Shown here one piece after another: positions 1-5,146 of a DNA stretch of 6,669 nucleotides. Source of the stretch: an uncultured beta proteobacterium (lineage in GTDB: Bacteria; Pseudomonadota; Gammaproteobacteria; Burkholderiales; Burkholderiaceae); the NCBI GenBank assembly GCA_903930665.1, contig CAIYZI010000047.1, forward strand, positions 1-6,669. Reading direction: 5' to 3'. Below the pieces are notes generated by a model. That model saw nothing but the letters and a program-made list of their open reading frames with translations, searched no databases and had not been told where the DNA came from. Each line of letters begins with the position of its first letter. Positions within the stretch are counted from its first letter, which is position 1. A program made the position numbers and the translations under genes.

Positions 1-830
1 CCGATGCACGTTTAGACGATTTGATGATCAGCATCGCAGGCGCTGGCGGCGGTGTTGGACCACACTTTGATTCATATGATGTTTTTTTGATTCAGATGGC
101 AGGACGTAGACGCTGGCAGATCTCAGCGCAAAAGGATTTAAGCTTAAATCCCAATCTCCCGCTCAAAATACTGCAAAGCTTTAAACCTGAGCAAGAATGG
201 GTCTTAGAGCCTGGAGACATGCTTTACTTGCCTCCGCATATCGCCCATGATGGCGTTGCTCTTGATGATGGTTGCCAAACATGGTCAGTGGGTTTTCGCT
301 CACCAAGTTTTAAGGAGCTCTTGCAAGAGGGTCTATGGCGCCTAGCCGAGTCTCTTGAAGATAACATTGAGCTGAGTAAACGCTTTGCCGACCCTAAGCA
401 GGAGGCGAGCTCAAATGCTGAGCAATTACCCCAAGAACTGATTAAACAAGTCCAACAAAAGCTTGCAGACTTAAAACTCGATCAAGTGGAGACATTCCTT
501 CCAGGAATCGCCTCATATTTGAGCGAACCTAAGCCTCAAGCGTATTTTGAAGCTCCCGAAGACCTCCTGACCCCAGAGGGATTTAAGGAAAAGCTCGCAA
601 GCGCAAGCCTTGTCCCCCACCCCCAAACCCGCCTTCTCAGCATCGGTGGCGATGTATTTTGCAATGGAGATGACGTGACCAAAGACCAGAGCAAGGGGAT
701 TCAAAACCTCTGGATCAAGCTATCCGCAGATAAAAGGCTTAATCCACTAGGAAAAACGCTTAAATACGCATCAGAAGGCACTCTTTTTGAAGCCTATGAA
801 GCGGGCTGGCTAATTTTTGAAGTTAGCTGA
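1..830 (+). CDS. roxA: RoxA/YcfD-type uL16 arginine hydroxylase (JmjC/cupin oxygenase), 5' end missing
   Basis: This is the C-terminal ~276 residues of a 2-oxoglutarate/Fe(II)-dependent oxygenase. The family hydroxylates an arginine of ribosomal protein uL16 in the cytoplasm. The reading frame is open to the window edge (codons from base 3), so the true start lies upstream and the TTG at 21 is only an internal Leu codon. Visible landmarks are GGGVGPHFDSYDVFLIQ, with the metal-binding H-x-D at 63-71, the GRRRW segment that in E. coli YcfD carries the 2-oxoglutarate-contacting Arg, and EPGDMLYLPPHIAHDG, whose final His (246-248) is the distal iron ligand. WSVGFRSP follows, as in YcfD. The rest (from about base 330) matches the helical dimerisation and winged-helix C-terminal part in position only. 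E. coli YcfD has 373 residues, so roughly the first 100 are missing. The stop at 828-830 overlaps the promoter of the next gene. The family is well supported; the uL16 substrate is inferred from it. Confidence 0.88.
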   Translation, partial: DARLDDLMISIAGAGGGVGPHFDSYDVFLIQMAGRRRWQISAQKDLSLNPNLPLKILQSFKPEQEWVLEPGDMLYLPPHIAHDGVALDDGCQTWSVGFRSPSFKELLQEGLWRLAESLEDNIELSKRFADPKQEASSNAEQLPQELIKQVQQKLADLKLDQVETFLPGIASYLSEPKPQAYFEAPEDLLTPEGFKEKLASASLVPHPQTRLLSIGGDVFCNGDDVTKDQSKGIQNLWIKLSADKRLNPLGKTLKYASEGTLFEAYEAGWLIFEVS

Positions 831-846
831 AAGACATAGTTATAAT
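817..846 (+). promoter_or_regulatory. Predicted sigma70 promoter for the small lipoprotein gene
   Basis: A perfect -10 hexamer TATAAT lies at 841-846. TTGAAG at 817-822, 18 bases upstream, is a partial match to the -35 consensus (TTGA conserved). The -35 is inside the last codons of roxA. Transcription would start near 853, giving a leader of about 85 bases before the ATG at 938. This is a consensus match by eye with no experimental support. Confidence 0.6.
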
Positions 847-852
847 AAATAC

Positions 853-890
853 TGGAAAACACCTAGGGATTTTTTCCTTCAGGTGTTCCA
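853..890 (+). promoter_or_regulatory. Long stem-loop at the predicted 5' end of the lipoprotein mRNA
   Basis: 853-857 (TGGAA) pairs with 886-890 (TTCCA). After an AA bulge, 860-864 (CACCT) pairs with 881-885 (AGGTG). After a single bulged C (880), 865-869 (AGGGA) pairs with 875-879 (TCCTT), including one G-U pair, leaving a loop of five U. That is 15 base pairs with two small bulges. The G-U pair works only in plus-strand RNA. No T-run follows, so it is unlikely to be a roxA terminator. It sits where transcription from the TATAAT promoter should begin, suggesting a 5'-end stabilising or regulatory hairpin. Confidence 0.5.
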
Positions 891-894
891 ACTA

Positions 895-910
895 CAATTA
901 CCGGTAATTG
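895..910. promoter_or_regulatory. Perfect 16-bp palindrome in the lipoprotein leader
   Basis: CAATTACCGGTAATTG is its own reverse complement over all 16 bases. It lies 27 bases before the ATG at 938 and about 50 bases after the -10. As DNA it has the form of a dimeric repressor site placed to block elongation or initiation. As RNA it could form a 6-bp stem with a CCGG loop, giving a second leader hairpin. No regulator is known, and its function is inferred from symmetry alone. Confidence 0.4.
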
Positions 911-922
911 ATGTTATTTTTT

Positions 923-930
923 AAGAGGAA
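923..930 (+). promoter_or_regulatory. Strong Shine-Dalgarno site that fixes the lipoprotein start
   Basis: AAGAGGAA (core AGAGGA) ends 7 bases before the ATG at 938. It supports 938 as the start over the in-frame TTG at 908, which has no such site and would add ten residues ahead of an otherwise normal lipoprotein signal. Confidence 0.75.
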
Positions 931-937
931 ATTACAA

Positions 938-1117
938 ATGAAGATATCACTAGTATTCGCTGCTATGTTGTCAATCGCTTTGGCCGCTTGCGGTAAAAAA
1001 GAAGAAGCAAAACCAATGGACGCTGCTCCTGCTGCTGCTCCAGCTGCTCCTGCTGCTGACGCTGCTACTGCTGCTCCAGCTGCTCCAGCTGCTCCTGCTG
1101 CTGACGCTAAGAAGTAA
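938..1117 (+). CDS. Small Ala/Pro-rich lipoprotein of unknown function
   Basis: The product has 59 residues. Residues 1-17 form a signal peptide (MKISLVFAAMLSIALAA) with lipobox LAAC, so Cys18 should be the lipidated N-terminus. Gly at position +2 rather than Asp fits sorting to the outer membrane. The 42-residue mature chain begins CGKKEEAKPMD, then becomes a low-complexity tail of AAP units broken by AAD, ending in DAKK; 21 of 42 residues are Ala and 7 are Pro. No folded domain is apparent. Residues 33-42 and 48-57 are identical, encoded by a 30-bp perfect repeat. All 20 tail alanines use GCT, suggesting either selection for efficient translation or recent repeat expansion. The gene has its own likely promoter, structured leader, strong ribosome-binding site and a terminator right after the stop, so it appears monocistronic. 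It could be an envelope spacer or peptidoglycan-proximal peptide, but no function can be assigned. Confidence 0.8.
   Translation: MKISLVFAAMLSIALAACGKKEEAKPMDAAPAAAPAAPAADAATAAPAAPAAPAADAKK
1034..1108 (+). repeat. 30-bp direct repeat, 45-bp period, inside the lipoprotein gene
   Basis: Bases 1034-1063 and 1079-1108 are identical and start 45 bases apart, exactly 15 codons. They encode AAPAAPAADA twice. The interval and flanks are also GCT/CCA-rich, so the whole tract is prone to slippage. Length changes in units of three codons would keep the frame. Confidence 0.85.
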
Positions 1118-1131
1118 TCTTCTTCTTGAAG

Positions 1132-1160
1132 AAAAAAAGCCGCTGAAAAGCGGCTTTTTT
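1132..1160. terminator. Bidirectional intrinsic terminator between lipoprotein gene and bamC
   Basis: The stem GCCGCT (1139-1144) / AGCGGC (1149-1154) closes a GAAA loop. It is followed by six T (1155-1160) on the plus strand and preceded by seven A (1132-1138), which become seven T for minus-strand transcripts. A/T pairing extends the stem. It ends the lipoprotein transcript 14 bases after its stop codon and also sits downstream of bamC, so it serves both converging units. Confidence 0.9.
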
Positions 1161-1170
1161 ATTGCCTATC

Positions 1171-1195
1171 GTTTGGCCAGCTAAGCTAGCCAAAC
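1171..1195 (-). other. Stem-loop just after bamC, ahead of the terminator
   Basis: GTTTGGC (1171-1177) and GCCAAAC (1189-1195) form a 7-bp stem, extended inside by AGC/GCT around a 3-base loop. The pair between them is C·A in plus-strand RNA but a U-G wobble in minus-strand RNA, giving a continuous 11-bp stem only in the bamC transcript. It starts 15 bases after the bamC stop and lacks a T-run, so it is more likely an mRNA 3'-end protector or pause element than the terminator itself. Confidence 0.55.
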
Positions 1196-1210
1196 AAATA
1201 GATTCATCAC

Positions 1211-2362
1211 TTAACGCGCCATCTGCTCCGTGAGCAAGGTCAATAACTGCATGCCCGCAGGGGTATTTTCAGGTTTACCATCAGCATCTTGGACATATAC
1301 CGTTGAAGAATTATCACCAGATGACTTGACAACTACACGATATTTTTTAGCCTTCAAACTTGGATCCTCTTTGCTGCCAAATAGATTAGAGAAGAATCCG
1401 CCTTTAGAGTCACCAAGGTCTGTAGGTTTTACATACCGTACAAAGTAAACACCTTCTGAGCGATTGCGATCTTCAACAGTAAAGTTCGATCGATCTAAAC
1501 CTAAGCCTACATCACGCCAAGCACGATCAAAGCCAGTGCTAATATTGATGTGTGCAGTGTTTGCACCCTCCTCTACTAACTTAGCTTTAGGTGTTTTAGG
1601 GTTTATAGGCGCAGCAACCATCGCCTTAGCCTGCTCTTGAGTCATCCCCAAGCGCTCCATTAAGCGCGCTAAAAAAGCAGCCTCTAACTCAGGATCATTT
1701 GGACGCCCAGTCCAAATCGTTGAAATACATGAACCCGTTGTATCGGTCACACATTTTTCAACTGCACCGCGTTGAGTAATATAAATCTCCGTCTCGCTTG
1801 GTTTAACAACCTCTAAACGGGTTTTATATTTATCTCTCTCGCCAGTATCGTAAATAGAATCCAATGCATCACCGATTGTTGAGCGAATAAAATCTTGCGC
1901 AATTTTTGCGCGATTTTCAGCCCAATCTGTTTCCATAATGCCAGTCGATGGGGAGTCGATGGTCAATAAAAAACCATTCTCTTGCCAAAAATCTTTTACC
2001 TGCGGATATAGCTCGGCTGCTGGTTTTTCAACCACCAACCAACGGCGTTCACCATCACGCTCAATATGCATACCAGTAATACCAGTCATTACTGTTTGAC
2101 GGGTTTGAACTGACTTCTTAACGGCTGCGTTGTACTCAGACATTGTTGCGGTACCGTCTTGAACAATGTAACGACGATCGGCTTGTGCAGTAATTAAGTC
2201 TGGTGGGTAAGATAAATTCGGGCCACGGACAGCACCGGCGCTTTTGTAATCAACAGTATCGTTACTGGCAACAGACTTACAACCAGCTATTCCCGCTACC
2301 GATAGCGCTAAAACAAAAAGTAAAGAAAAATACCGACGGATAAGTTGCATAGGGGTCATCAT
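1211..2362 (-). CDS. bamC: Outer-membrane protein assembly factor BamC (lipoprotein)
   Basis: The 383-residue product matches BamC/NlpB, an accessory lipoprotein of the BAM complex that inserts beta-barrel proteins into the outer membrane and contacts BamD. A signal peptide with lipobox GIAGC puts the lipidated Cys at residue 28; Lys at +2 fits outer-membrane sorting. Next comes the extended BamD-binding segment (about 38-60, YKSAGAVRGPNLSYPPDLI). Two helix-grip domains follow at roughly 100-245 (LVVEKPAAELYPQVKDFW, then GIMETDW) and 263-383. It is somewhat longer than E. coli BamC (344). The ATG at 2362 overlaps the dapA stop as ATGA, implying translational coupling; Met5 is an alternative start that also keeps the signal peptide. 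Cys204 and Cys212 form an extra cysteine pair in the first domain. dapA-bamC order is shared with E. coli, and bamC is the last gene of the minus-strand block. Confidence 0.9.
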   Translation of the reverse strand: MMTPMQLIRRYFSLLFVLALSVAGIAGCKSVASNDTVDYKSAGAVRGPNLSYPPDLITAQADRRYIVQDGTATMSEYNAAVKKSVQTRQTVMTGITGMHIERDGERRWLVVEKPAAELYPQVKDFWQENGFLLTIDSPSTGIMETDWAENRAKIAQDFIRSTIGDALDSIYDTGERDKYKTRLEVVKPSETEIYITQRGAVEKCVTDTTGSCISTIWTGRPNDPELEAAFLARLMERLGMTQEQAKAMVAAPINPKTPKAKLVEEGANTAHINISTGFDRAWRDVGLGLDRSNFTVEDRNRSEGVYFVRYVKPTDLGDSKGGFFSNLFGSKEDPSLKAKKYRVVVKSSGDNSSTVYVQDADGKPENTPAGMQLLTLLTEQMAR

Positions 2363-3282
2363 AGTAAGCCAGCCTGTTTCATTGCGGTCTTTAGAGGTTC
2401 GCGCAATGCAGCACTCAAAGGGGTTAATGGCAAACGAATCCCAGCGGTAACTTTGCCCATTTCATGCAGGGCCCACTTCACTGGAATAGGATTTGCCTCG
2501 GTAAACATCGCCTTGTGAACGGCGAGTAATTGAAATTGAATAGCGCGTGTTCTCACAACATCATCTGACATTGCTGCTACGCAAAGCTCATGCATTAGAC
2601 GTGGGGCAATATTGGCTGTTACAGAAATGTTGCCTTTACCGCCCATCAACATCAACATGGCAGCACTTAAATCATCGCCTGAAAATACTGAGAAGTCCTC
2701 ATGACCTGTGCGCTTTAAGTCGGCGATCAATAAGGTTCCACGCTCAATACTGCCAGTAGCATCTTTAATACCAATGATGCCGGGAACATCAGCCAAACGC
2801 ACTACGGTCTCGCCAGCTAAATCAGCTACTGTGCGACCTGGTACGTTGTACAAAATAACGGGAAGATCAACAGACTCGGCAATCTTTTTAAAGTGGGCAT
2901 ACATACCCTCTTGTGTTGGCTTGTTGTAATAAGGAACAACTTGCAAGCTGGCGTCCGCACCAACCTTTTTAGCAAACTCGGTAAGCTCCATAGCTTCTGA
3001 AGTCGAATTTCCACCAGTGCCAGCAATCACAGGAATACGGCCAGCAATGTGATCCACCGTCGCACGAATTAATTCGCAATGCTCTTCTACTGAAACCGTT
3101 GGAGACTCTCCGCTTGTTCCGACGATCACGATGCCATCGGTGCCTTCAGCTACATGCCAATCCAAGAGGGATCGCAGCGCTGGAAAATCAAGACTTCCAT
3201 CCTCAAACATCGGCGTAACGATAGCGGGCATGCTGCCAGCAATGGGCTTTTTACTACCTGTGGATTGAGTTTTATTTGTCAC
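2359..3282 (-). CDS. dapA: 4-hydroxy-tetrahydrodipicolinate synthase (DapA)
   Basis: DapA condenses pyruvate with aspartate semialdehyde in the cytoplasm, the first committed step to diaminopimelate and lysine. The 307-residue (beta/alpha)8 barrel shows the family landmarks: GSMPAIVTPM (16-25), GTSGES (55-60, with Thr56 at the catalytic-triad position), PYYNKPTQEG (117-126, with the triad Tyr), ILYNVPGRT (143-151, with the catalytic Tyr145 and substrate-binding Arg150), and the Schiff-base Lys173 in IGIKDATG. E. coli has Thr where Ser57 is here, a conservative change. Length is slightly above E. coli's 292. I chose the GTG at 3282: an in-frame stop lies at 3304-3306, and the next candidate, ATG at 3231, would cut into the first strand (GSMPAIV). 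No clear Shine-Dalgarno precedes the GTG, so translation may depend on the upstream gene, which ends 26 bases away. The stop overlaps the bamC start. Confidence 0.95.
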   Translation of the reverse strand: MTNKTQSTGSKKPIAGSMPAIVTPMFEDGSLDFPALRSLLDWHVAEGTDGIVIVGTSGESPTVSVEEHCELIRATVDHIAGRIPVIAGTGGNSTSEAMELTEFAKKVGADASLQVVPYYNKPTQEGMYAHFKKIAESVDLPVILYNVPGRTVADLAGETVVRLADVPGIIGIKDATGSIERGTLLIADLKRTGHEDFSVFSGDDLSAAMLMLMGGKGNISVTANIAPRLMHELCVAAMSDDVVRTRAIQFQLLAVHKAMFTEANPIPVKWALHEMGKVTAGIRLPLTPLSAALREPLKTAMKQAGLL

Positions 3283-3300
3283 CGAATTTATACCGAATTT
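3281..3300. repeat. Tandem 9-bp direct repeat at the dapA start
   Basis: ACCGAATTT occurs at 3281-3289 and again at 3292-3300, separated by AT, an 11-bp period close to one helical turn. It overlaps the dapA GTG start and covers the place where a ribosome-binding site would be. It may be chance, a tandem protein-binding site, or a small duplication. Confidence 0.6.
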
Positions 3301-3308
3301 GACCTATG

Positions 3309-3866
3309 TTAACCCTGAAATTGTAACGGAATAAGCCCATTTAAATCGCCTTTTACAGCGCATAGCCTTTGAATCATCGCGGGTTTAGGCAGGTCGACAT
3401 AAATATCTTCGTACCCAATGACTTTTAGACCGTTTTGACCCGCTAAATCCAACAATTCCCCTGGTTTTAAGAGGAAATTAGGGTTGGACGGTTTACCAAA
3501 CTGTGCATTTCCTTGAGCAAAGGTTTCATAAATCAAAACGCCACCATCAATCAGCATTTTGGGCAATTGATCAAGATGGGGTCGAAATAGATAATTGGTA
3601 ACAACAATGCCAGCAAACTGCTCACCCAATAAAGGCCAGTCAACAAGCTCCAAATCCGCCTGTTGGGCTATTAGCCCTGGAATCGCTAAGCTCTCTAGCT
3701 CCCGAATATCCTTATCTACAGCCAACACACTGTGATCTGCCTGAGCAAGCAATTTTGAATGCCTTCCTGAACCACATGCTAAGTCTAAAACCCGCCCCTT
3801 TTTAGGAATCAAGGCAGCATATCGCTTTACCCAAGGAGAAACTTGCTCAATTGCGGAGTGGAGCAT
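3309..3866 (-). CDS. Small class I SAM-dependent methyltransferase, substrate unknown
   Basis: Starting at the ATG at 3866, the product has 185 residues and a Rossmann-fold methyltransferase core. Motif I is VLDLACGSGRHS (26-37), the SAM-ribose acidic residue is Asp51 in AVDKD, the adenine-contacting acidic position is near QQADLE (68-73), and the strand-4/motif-IV region is VVTNYLFRPHLDQLP (88-102), followed by GGVLIYETFA. It resembles the short TehB-like group often labelled only as methyltransferase-domain protein; the methyl acceptor cannot be read from sequence. The frame is open upstream to a GTG at 3932 inside trpS, which would add 22 residues (MKFVRLWVWLTIEYEFF...) that overlap trpS and look unlike the family. 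I therefore prefer 3866, although it too lacks a clear ribosome-binding site. It lies about 28 bases after trpS and 26 before dapA, so co-transcription is likely. Confidence 0.78.
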   Translation of the reverse strand: MLHSAIEQVSPWVKRYAALIPKKGRVLDLACGSGRHSKLLAQADHSVLAVDKDIRELESLAIPGLIAQQADLELVDWPLLGEQFAGIVVTNYLFRPHLDQLPKMLIDGGVLIYETFAQGNAQFGKPSNPNFLLKPGELLDLAGQNGLKVIGYEDIYVDLPKPAMIQRLCAVKGDLNGLIPLQFQG

Positions 3867-3894
3867 AGTCAAAGGGCTAGTAAAGAATTCATAT

Positions 3895-5097
3895 TCAATC
3901 GTAAGCCAGACCCATAGCCTCACGAACTTCACGCATGGTTTCTTGAGCTACTTTGCGTGCTTTATCGCAGCCATCAGCAATGATGGAGCGCAATAGGCTA
4001 GGGTCATCCAAGTATTTCTGAGCACGTTCAAACATCGGCTGCTGCTCCGCCAGAATGGCATCAATCACTGGCTGCTTACACTCTAGGCAGCCAATACCAG
4101 CAGATTTACACTCTTTCTCAACCCATTGCTTAGTCTCATCTGTGGAGTACACGGCATGAAGCTGCCATACAGGACAGCGCGCAGGATCGCCAGGATCTGT
4201 TCGGCGCACGCGCGCCGGATCAGTAGGCATGGTCCGGATAGACTTAATCACTTCTTCTGGTTTCTGACGAATGCTAATGGTATTGCCATAGGACTTGGAC
4301 ATCTTTTGACCATCAATACCAGGCATGCGAGAGGCAGTTGTTAATAAAGCCTGTGGCTCAGGCAGAATAATTTTGCGTGCGCCTTCTAAGAAGCCAAACA
4401 ATCTTTCGCGATCGGCCATCGATAAACTTTGCGCCTCCTGAAGCAAGGCTTTGGCTTGCTCGAGAGCCTCATCATCACCCCGCTCCTGAAAGGCCACTCG
4501 TAATTCAGCATACATCTTTGCGCGCTTGCTGCCTAATTTTTTAACCGCCTCAAGTGCTTTTTCTTCAAAGCCAGGTTCGCGTCCATAAAGATAATTAAAA
4601 CGACGCGCAACTTCACGTGTCATCTCTACATGCGGAACTTGATCCTCACCAACTGGTACAAATTGCGCGCGATACATCAAGATATCGGCAGCCTGCAACA
4701 ATGGATAACCTAAGAATCCGTATGTTTGTAAATCTTTTTCTTTTAACTTTTCAATTTGATCTTTGTAGGTTGGCACACGCTCCAACCAGCCTAATGGCGT
4801 TCCCATGGCAAGCAGCAGAAATAATTCGGCATGCTCGGGCACTTTGCTTTGAATAAATAAAGTCGCTTGATTAGGATCGACACCAGCAGCAAGCCAGTCA
4901 ATTACCATTCCCCAAACAGACTCCTCGATCACGTCGGGAGTCTCGTAATGCGTTGTTAATGCATGCCAGTCAGCAACAAAGAAAAAGCAAGGGTACTCAG
5001 ATTGCAGGCGCACCCAATTTTTTAAAACGCCGTGGTAATGACCTAAGTGCAAATTACCAGTAGGCCTCATGCCCGATAGAACTCGTTCAGCAAACAT
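3895..5097 (-). CDS. trpS: Tryptophanyl-tRNA synthetase (TrpRS), long form
   Basis: This class Ic synthetase charges tRNA-Trp with tryptophan in the cytoplasm. The HIGH signature is HLGH at residues 17-20, after SGMRPTGNL, and KMSKS is at 265-269, followed by YGNTI. GEDQVPHVEMTREVARRFN (150-168) is the conserved stretch that follows the Trp-binding region. At 400 residues it is longer than E. coli TrpRS (334), mostly because of a charged helical insertion at about 172-247. The C-terminal helical domain contains Cys308, Cys330, Cys337 and Cys340, spaced C-x21-C-x6-C-x2-C, very close to the C-x22-C-x6-C-x2-C motif that holds a [4Fe-4S] cluster in Thermotoga maritima TrpRS. All signature motifs are intact. 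The start at 5097 leads directly into the first strand (MFAERVLSGMRPTG), with only a weak A-rich ribosome-binding region. It lies about 49 bases after the PHP gene on the same strand. Confidence 0.96.
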   Translation of the reverse strand: MFAERVLSGMRPTGNLHLGHYHGVLKNWVRLQSEYPCFFFVADWHALTTHYETPDVIEESVWGMVIDWLAAGVDPNQATLFIQSKVPEHAELFLLLAMGTPLGWLERVPTYKDQIEKLKEKDLQTYGFLGYPLLQAADILMYRAQFVPVGEDQVPHVEMTREVARRFNYLYGREPGFEEKALEAVKKLGSKRAKMYAELRVAFQERGDDEALEQAKALLQEAQSLSMADRERLFGFLEGARKIILPEPQALLTTASRMPGIDGQKMSKSYGNTISIRQKPEEVIKSIRTMPTDPARVRRTDPGDPARCPVWQLHAVYSTDETKQWVEKECKSAGIGCLECKQPVIDAILAEQQPMFERAQKYLDDPSLLRSIIADGCDKARKVAQETMREVREAMGLAYD

Positions 5098-5146
5098 CTT
5101 TTTTAATCTTTATCTTTATGGAAATGAAAAACTTGGTTGAAAGGCA

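Noticed and set aside
853..890. Leader hairpin as a rho-independent terminator of roxA
   Set aside because: No T-run follows the stem, and it lies immediately downstream of a consensus -10 box, fitting a leader element better.
908..937. TTG at 908 as the start of the small lipoprotein (69 residues)
   Set aside because: The ATG at 938 has a strong ribosome-binding site and gives a standard lipoprotein signal peptide. The extension overlaps the palindrome and leader.
1018..1108. GCT/CCA-rich repeat tract as a CRISPR-like or non-coding satellite repeat
   Set aside because: The repeats are in frame within a lipoprotein gene with a good start, and there are no unique spacers.
3283..3310. A promoter for dapA using TATAAA near its start
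   Set aside because: The only -35-like hexamer (TTAACA) is 14 bases away, which is too close, and transcription would begin at or inside the start codon.
4617..4856. 79-residue open frame on the plus strand opposite trpS
   Set aside because: It is antisense to conserved TrpRS coding sequence and has no protein-like features.
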